64,000 bases of DNA from the NCBI GenBank assembly GCA_946481095.1, contig CAMLML010000006.1:19235-83234 (forward strand), given 5' to 3'. The notes under the pieces were generated by a model that was not told the DNA's origin, ran no database searches, and saw only the letters and a list, made by a program, of their open reading frames with translations. Each line of letters starts with the position of its first letter. Within the stretch, counting starts at the first letter, position 1. The translations under genes and the position numbers were made by a program. This DNA comes from an uncultured Cellvibrio sp. GTDB taxonomy: Bacteria; Pseudomonadota; Gammaproteobacteria; Pseudomonadales; Cellvibrionaceae. Shown here one piece after another: positions 17,080-25,730 of this stretch.

Positions 17080-18224
17080 TAAATGCCTAACTCCTTAGCG
17101 AAGGTGCTGATTTTACCGGGTGCTATAGCCAATAATTTGCCTGCGTCTCGTAATAAAACTCGGCCACTTAATGTTTCAGAGACCAAGGCTTTAGCAAATC
17201 TCTCACTCAATTGACCCTTACGAGTACGATAATAAGTCGGGCCACTATCACTACGTTCGCGCTCTCTATGTTCACGTTGAACTTGGTCAATATAGTGTTG
17301 ATATTGTTGTTGCGTAATTTTTCGGAGAGTTAATGCCCGGCGGGCGATTACCCATTTGCTTACACGAAAATGGGTTTCCAATATTGGTAAGTTAGCTTGC
17401 CAATCAGGAAGTGGTTGCCATAACCCTAAGAACTCTTCTGCAGGGACTAACAATTCAGCAGCAACCGCATTGCAGAGCACTTCTTCTGCTCTGCTCGCAT
17501 TAGGCTTGGCATCGGACACACCGCTTTGGCCTATCCAGATATGAGCTAACTCATGAATCAACGTGAACAATCTGGCACTGGGTGCATCTGCTTGGTTGAT
17601 GAAGATGATAGGAGCCAAAGGATCATAAAGAGCGAAGCCACGAAATTCTTTCACGCTGAGTGGTTTGGTGTAGTGACCAAGATCAGCTTGGCGCATAACC
17701 AAAACACCAACGTCTTCTATTCGTTTGATTAAATCGCGATAGTAGTCTTCCCAATCACCTCGTTCGGGGTACGCGGGAATACGCAGCACATTCCGCATGT
17801 CAGCCACTATTTCATGAGCAGATTGTGCGACAGTAAAGCGGCCCAGGTAGGGGTTGCGTTCCAATCCTTGATCATGGCGCAAATAGTCTTTATACCAATC
17901 TTGCCGTTCAATAATGGTATGAACCATTTTGATCAGCTCTGCACTTGGCAGCGGGTTGGGTTCATTCTCTATAGTGCGCAAATCGGGAATGGGTAGTGTT
18001 TCTACAGGTTCAATATTTAAAAACAAATAACCAAACGGGATCAGCGTCTGCTTGGCAAAGTCCTGTGCTTGTTTGAAGGTTACTTTCTTTTCGCCTAGCT
18101 CCCAGGCGACCAGCTTGTCTTCATCTACACCGAGTTTTTTCGCGAGCAAAGCTTCACTCAACTGAGCTCGTTCACGAGCCCAGCGAAGATTAGCCGGGTT
18201 AATCTGTGCGTATGCAACTGCCAT
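17079..18224 (-). CDS. XRE-type regulator with ImmA/IrrE (DUF955) metallopeptidase domain
   Basis: 381 residues. An N-terminal helix-turn-helix (about 10-60: LRWARERAQLSEALLAKKLG, then LVAWELGEKKVTFKQAQDFA) is followed by a DUF955 domain with the zinc-protease motif HELAHIWIG. These proteins cleave repressors or act as antitoxins for the neighbouring PIN protein. No clear Shine-Dalgarno sequence is seen before the ATG at 18224, so translation may be leaderless or weak. Two direct repeats lie just upstream and may be its own operator. The AT-rich flanks suggest the pair was acquired. Confidence 0.85.
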   Translation of the reverse strand: MAVAYAQINPANLRWARERAQLSEALLAKKLGVDEDKLVAWELGEKKVTFKQAQDFAKQTLIPFGYLFLNIEPVETLPIPDLRTIENEPNPLPSAELIKMVHTIIERQDWYKDYLRHDQGLERNPYLGRFTVAQSAHEIVADMRNVLRIPAYPERGDWEDYYRDLIKRIEDVGVLVMRQADLGHYTKPLSVKEFRGFALYDPLAPIIFINQADAPSARLFTLIHELAHIWIGQSGVSDAKPNASRAEEVLCNAVAAELLVPAEEFLGLWQPLPDWQANLPILETHFRVSKWVIARRALTLRKITQQQYQHYIDQVQREHRERERSDSGPTYYRTRKGQLSERFAKALVSETLSGRVLLRDAGKLLAIAPGKISTFAKELGI

Positions 18225-18232
18225 GATATGCG

Positions 18233-18272
18233 TTTGTGACCTATATTTTGTACACTGCTTTGTGACAGATAT
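18233..18272. promoter_or_regulatory. Direct repeats TTTGTGACNNATAT upstream of the ImmA/IrrE gene
   Basis: TTTGTGACCTATAT at 18233-18246 and TTTGTGACAGATAT at 18259-18272, 26 bases apart (about 2.5 helical turns), 9 bases upstream of the start codon. They are a plausible autoregulatory operator for the XRE domain. The remaining sequence to 18445 is AT-rich and shows no gene. Confidence 0.45.
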
Positions 18273-18445
18273 GTAGTATAGCTTTACAAATATACCTGTG
18301 CACGTAACACGTCTAATTATCTAATCTAATTCACTGACAACTATTAAATGACAGATACCTGACATATATGGAAGATGCTGTTTTTTTCATGTGTTCAAGA
18401 AAATATTTGTCGTTCTTAAATAAAAACCGAATTAAAAATAAAATC

Positions 18446-19264
18446 TCAAACACCCCACTTCACAATTCCAAAATAAGCCGTAATCAAAATAATCAAACCG
18501 AATGCAATGCGATACCAGGCAAATATTTCATAGGTATGATTGGCAACAAAACGCACCAAAGTTCTGATGGCGAGCCAGGCACTGAAAAATGCGGTGATAA
18601 AACCGGCGGCAAATACCGGCGCATCGCTTCCATCTAAAAATTCGCGGTGTTTGTAGATGTCATAAAAAGTGGCGGCAAACATTGTCGGAACTGCCAGAAA
18701 AAAAGAAAACTCTGCGGCGACCTTTCTATTCAATCCGATAAACAATCCGCCAATAATTGTCGCGCCTGAACGTGAGGTTCCGGGGATCATGGACACTACC
18801 TGAAACAAACCGATTTTGAGTGCATCAGTCCATTGCATATCGTCTACGCTGCTGACGCGTTCCTGATGTTGGCGGCGCTCTGCCCAGAGAATTACCAGGC
18901 CGCCCAGTATTAACATGGTCGCAACACTGAGTGGATTAAACAAATAGGTTTTGATGATCGAAATAAACATCACACCGATAATTGCAGCAGGTAAAAAAGC
19001 AATCAACAAATTCATAATAAAACGCTGTGATTGATTGTCATTAAACATACCAAGTGCGACTTGGGTAAACCGGTTTCGGTATTCAACCACTACAGCGAGA
19101 ATAGCGCCCAACTGAATGGCAATTTCAAATACATGGCCATCATTTTTAAAACCAATCAAATCACCAACCACAATCAAATGACCGGTACTGGATATAGGCA
19201 AAAATTCGGTGAGCCCTTCAACAATACCCATCACAATTGCTTTGAAAATCAAAATTAAATCCAC
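18446..19264 (-). CDS. uppP: Undecaprenyl-diphosphatase UppP (BacA)
   Basis: 272 residues with about eight membrane segments. The two catalytic signatures are EGLTEFLPISSTGHLIVVGD near the N-terminus and MIPGTSRSGATIIGG in the middle. It dephosphorylates undecaprenyl diphosphate at the outer face of the inner membrane, recycling the lipid carrier for peptidoglycan and other polymers, and gives bacitracin tolerance. I chose the GTG at 19264 (VDLILIFKAIVMG, like the family N-terminus, with GGGGAT upstream) over the in-frame TTG at 19276. Confidence 0.94.
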   Translation of the reverse strand: MDLILIFKAIVMGIVEGLTEFLPISSTGHLIVVGDLIGFKNDGHVFEIAIQLGAILAVVVEYRNRFTQVALGMFNDNQSQRFIMNLLIAFLPAAIIGVMFISIIKTYLFNPLSVATMLILGGLVILWAERRQHQERVSSVDDMQWTDALKIGLFQVVSMIPGTSRSGATIIGGLFIGLNRKVAAEFSFFLAVPTMFAATFYDIYKHREFLDGSDAPVFAAGFITAFFSAWLAIRTLVRFVANHTYEIFAWYRIAFGLIILITAYFGIVKWGV

Positions 19265-19430
19265 GCTTATCCCCAACCCTTTTAAATAAAAAGCTGCGCA
19301 AGTCTGATTTAAAAGTTCAGGGTTCGCAATTCTTTTACTACAAACTTTTACCAGATTGCGACTTGTGCCGGTATACGAAAAGGTATCTTGCGACTAGAAT
19401 CCTCTAATACAGGTTGAGGAGAGCTCCAAA

Positions 19431-19961
19431 ATGCTTCGTTTATCCAAATTCATTTCCTTTGTGTTACTAATCCTGATTTCAGGCTGCGCATCGGTAAAAT
19501 ATGCAGATGACTTCAAATCAGGCACAGATTTCAGCAATATCAAAACCTACAGCTGGCGCGCAGCCACTGTGGATATAGCCGGTACGGATAAGGTTTATTT
19601 GCAGCAGCTTGTGGATCAACAACTGCAATCCCAGGGCTATCAATTGGTGACGCAAAACGCAGATGTTTTGGTGGATCTGCAAGTGTTTTCCAGGGTTAGC
19701 AAAGGGGGTAATACCAGTATCGGTATTGGCATAGGTTTGCCAATTGGTCGTAATGGCAGCTTCGGTTTGGGCACAGGCAAAACGCTCGGGCAGGGCAAGC
19801 AGGAAGGTGTAATCATTATTGATATCACTGAACAGGCCAGTAATACATTAATCTGGCGTGGTAACGCAGAAGGTATTCCTCTACTCTATTTCAGCCTTAA
19901 ATCCGAACCAAAATTGCGTGAAAATATTCGTCAGACATTGATGCAATTTCCACCCAAATAA
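19431..19961 (+). CDS. DUF4136 family lipoprotein
   Basis: 176 residues. The signal peptide ends in lipobox ISGCASV. The body follows the DUF4136 pattern: YADDFKSGTDFSNIKTYSWR, QLVDQQLQSQGYQLVTQNAD, and a glycine-rich turn IGIGIGLPIGRNGSFGLGTG. This is an outer-membrane or periplasmic lipoprotein of unknown function. It stands alone with its own terminator directly downstream. Confidence 0.85.
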   Translation: MLRLSKFISFVLLILISGCASVKYADDFKSGTDFSNIKTYSWRAATVDIAGTDKVYLQQLVDQQLQSQGYQLVTQNADVLVDLQVFSRVSKGGNTSIGIGIGLPIGRNGSFGLGTGKTLGQGKQEGVIIIDITEQASNTLIWRGNAEGIPLLYFSLKSEPKLRENIRQTLMQFPPK

Positions 19962-19985
19962 TTTTATTTATCACTCATAAAATGG

Positions 19986-20016
19986 CGGCACTTCTTTTTT
20001 GAGTGCCGTTGTTTTT
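19986..20016 (+). terminator. Terminator after the DUF4136 gene
   Basis: CGGCACT (19986-19992) and AGTGCCG (20002-20008) followed by TTGTTTTTC. It lies 25 bases past the stop and just before the EamA gene. Confidence 0.75.
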
Positions 20017-20036
20017 CTTTCGAACAAGTTTATTTT

Positions 20037-20954
20037 ATGCCAAAAAATGTTCGCCTTTCGCTTGAAGGTTTATTGTTGTTATTGGGTATGGCGATTGGAT
20101 GGGGAATCAATTGGCCGATTATGAAAACTATATTGAATGAAGTGCCCCCGCTGACATTTCGCGGATTTTGTTTATTCACGGGTGGGCTGGGAATTTTATT
20201 ACTTGCTAAATTGGGTGGGCATAAATTATCAATTGCAAAAATTCACTGGCAAAAAGTTTTCTGGATTTGTTTATTCAATATTTTTGCCTGGAATTTAATG
20301 GCTACTTACGGCCTCAGTTTATTACCGGCGGGGCGATCTGCTTTGTTGGGTTATACCATGCCAATCTGGGCAGTTTTATTGTCTGTCTGGATTTTAAAAG
20401 ACTCGTTTAATTCGCGCACACTGATCGCTCTGATTCTCGGCATGGGTGGTATTTTTACCTTAATGATCGACAGTATTTTTCAATGGTCACATCAGGGTAA
20501 TCAAACTTCGTTATTAATCGGCGCATTACTCATGCTTGCCGCCGCGTGGTGTTGGGCATTGGGAACCAATCTGATGAAGCGCTGGGCATTACCCGTCAAT
20601 TCAGTTGTGCTGACTGGATGGCTATTATTGCTCGCCAGTCTGCCAACCATTATCGGAGCGGCTGTGGTAGACGGAGTTCCTGTGAAATTCCCCAGTAGCC
20701 TGATTATCTGGGGCATTATCTACAATGTACTGATTGCTTTTATGTTTTGTTATTGGGCTTGGGTCAGGATTATCGAAATCACTCCTGTCAGCATTTCATC
20801 TTTGTCATCCTTGCTGACCCCTCTAATCGGCGTTTTCAGCAGCATTTGGCTACTCAACGAAACCCCGGGCTGGCCGGAATTTTCAGCCGCCGCTTTGATA
20901 TTGGGAGCGGTTGCGGTGGTGAATTGGCAATCGAGTAATAAGAGTCAATTATGA
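20037..20954 (+). CDS. DMT-superfamily (EamA) transporter
   Basis: 305 residues with ten predicted membrane segments in two EamA repeats (first about 10-140, second about 165-295). It opens with LEGLLLLLGMAIGWGINWPI, typical of drug/metabolite exporters. The second repeat ends with LSSLLTPLIGVFSSIWLLNE. The substrate cannot be predicted. It lies after a terminator, so it is a single-gene unit. Confidence 0.88.
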   Translation: MPKNVRLSLEGLLLLLGMAIGWGINWPIMKTILNEVPPLTFRGFCLFTGGLGILLLAKLGGHKLSIAKIHWQKVFWICLFNIFAWNLMATYGLSLLPAGRSALLGYTMPIWAVLLSVWILKDSFNSRTLIALILGMGGIFTLMIDSIFQWSHQGNQTSLLIGALLMLAAAWCWALGTNLMKRWALPVNSVVLTGWLLLLASLPTIIGAAVVDGVPVKFPSSLIIWGIIYNVLIAFMFCYWAWVRIIEITPVSISSLSSLLTPLIGVFSSIWLLNETPGWPEFSAAALILGAVAVVNWQSSNKSQL

Positions 20955-21073
20955 TTAGAAAAAATTCTAGCCAGAGCTACCCTTATCTGATAGTTTGCTG
21001 CCCCTTCTTGATTCTGCCTTGGTATAAATCCGAGCGCAGGGAATTGATACTGCGAGTCTTACGAGGCTGATTT

Positions 21074-21517
21074 ATGGCGAAAAAAAGTCCATCTACTGAA
21101 ACCCTGGCCTTGCGTCCTTTTGTTCCTTACGAGGAGAAAAAAGGCGAAAGCTATATGAATGACAACCAAAAAGCTCATTTCAGACACTTGCTGCTGAATT
21201 GGCGCTCTGAACTAATGGAAGAAGTTGATCGCACTGTTAGTCATATGAAAGATGAAGCGGCTAACTTTCCTGATCCAGCTGACCGCGCAAGTCAGGAAGA
21301 AGAGTTCAGCCTTGAATTGCGCACCCGTGATCGCGAACGCAAACTCATCAAAAAAATTGACTCTACCCTGGAGTTAATTGAGAACGATGATTATGGATAT
21401 TGCGATGCTTGCGGTGTTGAAATTGGTATACGCCGTTTGGAAGCTCGTCCCACTGCCACTTTGTGTGTTGACTGCAAAACTTTGGCAGAAATCAAAGAAA
21501 AACAAGTCGGTAGTTGA
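21074..21517 (+). CDS. dksA: RNA polymerase-binding transcription factor DksA
   Basis: 147 residues. A coiled coil (about 35-110) has the conserved acidic tip FPDPADRASQEEE that reaches into the polymerase secondary channel. A four-cysteine zinc finger follows (CDACG, then CVDC), then the C-terminal helix LAEIKEKQ. It works with ppGpp to set transcription at stringent promoters. It heads the conserved dksA-gluQ-cbr-pcnB-folK-panB block, and its stop is 5 bases before the gluQ ATG. Confidence 0.96.
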   Translation: MAKKSPSTETLALRPFVPYEEKKGESYMNDNQKAHFRHLLLNWRSELMEEVDRTVSHMKDEAANFPDPADRASQEEEFSLELRTRDRERKLIKKIDSTLELIENDDYGYCDACGVEIGIRRLEARPTATLCVDCKTLAEIKEKQVGS

Positions 21518-21522
21518 TTGCA

Positions 21523-22431
21523 ATGACCTTCACAGGTCAGCAACAACCCTATACAGGGCGCTTTGCGCCCTCTCCCTCAGGCCCACTCCATTTTGGTTCG
21601 CTGGTTACCGCACTGGGTAGCTTCCTCGATGCTCGTTTCCATAAGGGGCAATGGCTGGTGCGTATGGAGGATCTGGATCCCCCTCGTGAACAAGCCGGTG
21701 CTGCCGATGAAATTTTGCACTGCCTTGAAGCTCATCAACTTTTTTGGGATGGCCCGGTGCTCTACCAAAGTCATCGTCATGATGCTTATGAAAAATGTCT
21801 GGATTTTTTAAGGTCCCGCGATTGGATTTACGCTTGCGATTGTTCGCGACAGGAATTGCATCTCACGCAGGGAATTTATCAGGGACGCTGTCGCAACCGG
21901 CAGGCAGATGTGCAATTTCCCTGTGCGTGGAGATTGAAACTTTATGATTTACCTGATCACACATCTTCAGAAATACAAATATTTGATGATTTGATTCAAG
22001 GGCAGCAAATACAGGATTTGCGAACCGCAGCTGGCGATCAAATTTTAAAACGCCGCGATGGTTTTTATGCTTATCAGCTGGCAGTTGTGCTTGATGATAT
22101 TGAACAGCAAATTACACATGTCATCAGAGGGCGGGATTTGTTGGATGTCACTGCGCGGCAGGTATTTTTTTTTAATTTACTCAAAGCCAATACACCACAA
22201 TTTGGCCATCTGCCTTTGGCGATCATGCCAAATGGACAAAAGCTCAGCAAACAAAATAAAGCACCCGGAATTAACCCTGAAAATGCCAATCAGAATATCT
22301 GGCAAGCTTTGCATTTCCTTGGGCAAAATCCACCTGCAGAATTAAAACATCAAGCGTTAAACCAGTTGTTGGATTGGGCAATATCGAATTGGCAATTGAG
22401 CCGGATTCCAATAAGGGATCAGGTCGTTTAG
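21523..22431 (+). CDS. gluQ: Glutamyl-Q tRNA(Asp) synthetase
   Basis: 302 residues, the length of a truncated glutamyl-tRNA synthetase without the anticodon domain. The HIGH-like motif is GRFAPSPSGPLHFGSLVTAL, a zinc-site cysteine pair lies in ACDCSRQELHLTQGIYQGRC, and the KMSKS-like loop is GQKLSKQNKAPG. It attaches glutamate to queuosine 34 of tRNA(Asp). The ATG at 21523 is preferred over an in-frame TTG at 21514. The gluQ-after-dksA order is conserved in gammaproteobacteria and implies coupled expression. Confidence 0.95.
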   Translation: MTFTGQQQPYTGRFAPSPSGPLHFGSLVTALGSFLDARFHKGQWLVRMEDLDPPREQAGAADEILHCLEAHQLFWDGPVLYQSHRHDAYEKCLDFLRSRDWIYACDCSRQELHLTQGIYQGRCRNRQADVQFPCAWRLKLYDLPDHTSSEIQIFDDLIQGQQIQDLRTAAGDQILKRRDGFYAYQLAVVLDDIEQQITHVIRGRDLLDVTARQVFFFNLLKANTPQFGHLPLAIMPNGQKLSKQNKAPGINPENANQNIWQALHFLGQNPPAELKHQALNQLLDWAISNWQLSRIPIRDQVV

Positions 22432-22549
22432 TCCGCCAAAAAAACTCTTTTCATAAATGGAATAGTTTCTGCATTCTTCCGGCTATTACAGAAAGCCTGG
22501 ATTGGGCTAAACTGCCCGAAAATCGTTAACTCAATGCAGAATAACAATC

Positions 22550-22732
22550 ATGAATAACGCGCGTCTGGTCATTTTACTCTTGCTCATTGCCTATATTTTT
22601 TCGCCAACCTTGCTCAACTGGATACTAGACCCCGAGGGCGCATGGTATCGCCCGTTTATCGCATGGGCGCTGGTGATTCTGCTGGCATTTCTGATGCAGA
22701 TCAAACGCAAAAATTACCACGAATTTGACTGA
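22550..22732 (+). CDS. cbrX: CbrX-like small membrane protein upstream of cbrA
   Basis: 60 residues with two membrane helices (about 5-24 and 33-52), ending in a charged tail KRKNYHEFD. Its TGA (22730-22732) is 1 base from the ATG of cbrA (22734). In Pseudomonas a small gene called cbrX sits at this position and its translation is coupled to that of cbrA. Position, size and coupling match here. Sequence identity to the Pseudomonas protein cannot be judged from the window, so the symbol rests mainly on context. Confidence 0.75.
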   Translation: MNNARLVILLLLIAYIFSPTLLNWILDPEGAWYRPFIAWALVILLAFLMQIKRKNYHEFD

Positions 22733-22733
22733 T

Positions 22734-25700
22734 ATGAATTTCGATCCGAGCCAGGTTGTACTTATAGGACTAGGTTATTTGCTACTGCTATTCGGCATAG
22801 CCTACATTACCGAAAGGGGATTTATTCCCGACAGAATCACCAGTCATCCGGTGACCTATATTTTGTCTCTGGGCATTTTTGCCAGTGCCTGGGCTTTTTA
22901 TGGTGTTGTGGATCTGGCCTTCCAATATGGTTATGGTGCATTGGCCTACTATCTGGGAACCGGTGCTCTATTTTTGTTCGCGCCTGTTGTACTTGCACCG
23001 CTGGCGGAACTGGCACGACGCCATCAGGTGCATTCCCTTGCTGACCTTCTGGTATTCCGCTATCACAGTCGTACCATAGGTGCTTTGACCACGCTTTGTA
23101 TGCTCGGCGGCATATTGCCCTTGATGGCGCTGCAAATACAGGCAATTGCGGACACCATGCACATACTGACTGTCAGTGCCAACCCCCATCTACCCAATGA
23201 CGAATCAGGGTTGACCTTCAAAGCGGTAATGGCGCTCTGTTATTGCGTGATTCTGGCGTTATTCACCATTTCATTCGGTGCCAATCGTGAGCAGCACAAA
23301 GGCTTGGTTACTGCTATGGCATTCGAGTCACTGTTAAAAGTCTGCGCATTGACTGCCATAGGTTTACTGTCGGTTTTTGGTGTATTTGGCGGACTTGACG
23401 GGCTCGACAGATGGTTGCTGGATCACCCCGAAAATCTGGCACTGTTGCACCAGCCTATCCACAATGATTCGGCACACACCCTGCTGCTGGTATTCGTTGC
23501 GACAGCTGTGACCATGCCGCACATTTTTCATCTGGGACTGGCAGAAAACCCCCTGATGCGTAACTCACACACGGTGACATGGGCTTTTCCCTTATTCCTG
23601 TTGCTGATGGCTATACCGGTATTTCCTATTCTCTGGGCTGGAGCTGACTTGTCGGTCAACCTGCCACCCCAGTATTACACCCTTGGGGTACCCATTGCAT
23701 TTGGCTCTCCAGGGCTGACTTTGCTGGCATTTGTTGGTGGTTTATCCGCAGCTACCGGCGCTATGGTGGTTATTTCTCTGGCGCTATCAACCATGGTGAT
23801 GAACCATCTGCTATTACCGATTCTCAAGCTGCGTACCAAAGATGACCTCTACAGCCAGTTACTTTGGATTAGACGTATTTTGATCGCCGCCATTTTTTTG
23901 GGGGGATATCTGTTTTACTGGACCCTCGACAACCAATACAGCCTGACTAATCTGGCGATGACTGCTTTTATCGAAACCCTGCAATTTTTACCGGGGACTT
24001 TTGCGATAGTGTTCTGGAGCCAGGGAAGTCGTCGAGGTGTTATTGCCGGTCTGGCTATTGGTACTTTTGTCTGGGCCTTGGGGCTGCTGCTGCCGATGAT
24101 GACAGGAATCCACTATATTCAACTTCCTTTTACTGATTTTGCCATTCCTGTAGGCCCTAACTACTGGAGTCAGGTCACGCTGATTTCGGTTGGTTTGAAT
24201 ACTTTGTGCTTTTTGATTTTTTCGCTCCTGACCAGGAAAACCAGCGACGAGGAATACAGTGCTGACCTTTGTTCTGCCGATGAATTGAGCCATCCGGTTC
24301 GACAGGCGTTGGATGTTCACTCCGCCGCTGATTTCAAAACACGTCTCGCCAAACCTCTGGGTAAAGTTACCGCCTCACGCGAAGTGGATAACGCATTGAG
24401 GGAATTACAATTCAGTATCAATGAACGCCGTCCCTATTCATTGCGTCGCTTGCGCGACCAGATTGAAGGCAATTTATCCAGCTTGATGGGTATTCATCTT
24501 GCCAGCGAAATTATGGATAAATACATTCCCTATCACACCGCCGAATCGCGCAACACGGTGGATATCAATCTGATTGAAAACCGCCTGGCCGAATACCGCG
24601 ATCACCTGACAGGTATGGCAGCTGAATTAAACAACCTGCGTCTCTATCATCGTAAAACCCTTGAGGAATTACCCATGGCAGTTTGTTCGCTGGGGCGGGA
24701 TATGGAAATCCTGATGTGGAATCGCGCCATGGCCAGCCTGACACGCACCCCCAGTGAAGAGGTAACGGGTTCCTATCTTGAAGATATTCCTGAACCCTGG
24801 TGCAGTTTGTTAATTGACTTCAGCCGCAGCAAAGAACCTCATTTTTATCGCCGTGAAATTGAGCTGGATGGTCGTCCTCACTGGGTCAGCCTGCACAAAG
24901 CAGCTATTGAAGGCACTATTGCCGCAGGTGTTTATGATCAGGTCATGCTGCTGGAGGATGTCACCGAAACGCAAATGCTGGAACAGGAGTTGGTTCACTC
25001 CGAAAGGCTTGCTTCAGTGGGTAGATTGGCGGCCGGAGTCGCCCATGAAATAGGCAACCCTATAACGGGGATTGCCTGCCTCGCACAAAACCTGCGCTAT
25101 GAATCAGAAAGCCCCGATGTACTGGAAACCGCCAACCAGATTCTCAGCCAAACCGACAGGGTAGGCCGCATAGTGCAGTCTCTGGTGAGCTTTTCCCACG
25201 CGGGACACGCCAGCAAAAGCGAGTTTGCACCTGTATCTTTACGTGACTGTGCCAGCGAAGCCATACAACTTTTGTCACTGCAAAAAGATAAGCGTCAGGT
25301 ACTCTTTGCCAATGATATTCCTGCCAGCGCAATCATTGCGGGTGACCACCAACGTATGATTCAGGTGTTTATCAATCTTTTATCTAACGCGCGGGATGCC
25401 AGTCCGGACCAAGGCCGTGTTATGCTTGAAAGTAACGAAGATGAGAATTCGGTAACAGTGAGTGTTACCGATGAGGGTACTGGGATCCCACCTGAACTTA
25501 TTGATCGCATTTTGGAACCCTTTTTTACTACCAAAGAACCAGGAGAAGGTACGGGATTGGGGCTGGCAATGGTGTACAGCATTATCGAAGATCACAGTGG
25601 CTATCTTGATATTGTGAGTCCTGCCGACATAGTGAATAATCGGGGCGCGCGATTCATTATCATCTTGCCTCGGCATCTGGATTCTGTTCTGGATCTTTGA
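22734..25700 (+). CDS. cbrA: Sensor histidine kinase CbrA with SLC5-like transporter domain
   Basis: 988 residues. The N-terminal 500 or so form a sodium:solute-symporter-like membrane domain (about 12-13 segments). A linker and PAS domain follow (LEELPMAVCSLGRDMEILMW), then HisKA with the phosphorylated histidine at about 771 (GVAHEIGNPITGIACL), and HATPase boxes (INLLSNARDASPD, DEGTGIPPE, GEGTGLGLAM). This transporter-kinase fusion is the CbrA plan. In Pseudomonas CbrA senses the carbon/nitrogen state and phosphorylates CbrB. An in-frame TTG at 22725 is rejected in favour of the ATG coupled to cbrX. Confidence 0.93.
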   Translation: MNFDPSQVVLIGLGYLLLLFGIAYITERGFIPDRITSHPVTYILSLGIFASAWAFYGVVDLAFQYGYGALAYYLGTGALFLFAPVVLAPLAELARRHQVHSLADLLVFRYHSRTIGALTTLCMLGGILPLMALQIQAIADTMHILTVSANPHLPNDESGLTFKAVMALCYCVILALFTISFGANREQHKGLVTAMAFESLLKVCALTAIGLLSVFGVFGGLDGLDRWLLDHPENLALLHQPIHNDSAHTLLLVFVATAVTMPHIFHLGLAENPLMRNSHTVTWAFPLFLLLMAIPVFPILWAGADLSVNLPPQYYTLGVPIAFGSPGLTLLAFVGGLSAATGAMVVISLALSTMVMNHLLLPILKLRTKDDLYSQLLWIRRILIAAIFLGGYLFYWTLDNQYSLTNLAMTAFIETLQFLPGTFAIVFWSQGSRRGVIAGLAIGTFVWALGLLLPMMTGIHYIQLPFTDFAIPVGPNYWSQVTLISVGLNTLCFLIFSLLTRKTSDEEYSADLCSADELSHPVRQALDVHSAADFKTRLAKPLGKVTASREVDNALRELQFSINERRPYSLRRLRDQIEGNLSSLMGIHLASEIMDKYIPYHTAESRNTVDINLIENRLAEYRDHLTGMAAELNNLRLYHRKTLEELPMAVCSLGRDMEILMWNRAMASLTRTPSEEVTGSYLEDIPEPWCSLLIDFSRSKEPHFYRREIELDGRPHWVSLHKAAIEGTIAAGVYDQVMLLEDVTETQMLEQELVHSERLASVGRLAAGVAHEIGNPITGIACLAQNLRYESESPDVLETANQILSQTDRVGRIVQSLVSFSHAGHASKSEFAPVSLRDCASEAIQLLSLQKDKRQVLFANDIPASAIIAGDHQRMIQVFINLLSNARDASPDQGRVMLESNEDENSVTVSVTDEGTGIPPELIDRILEPFFTTKEPGEGTGLGLAMVYSIIEDHSGYLDIVSPADIVNNRGARFIIILPRHLDSVLDL

Positions 25701-25730
25701 GACTAACGCAACGGGTAGAACTATAGAGTT

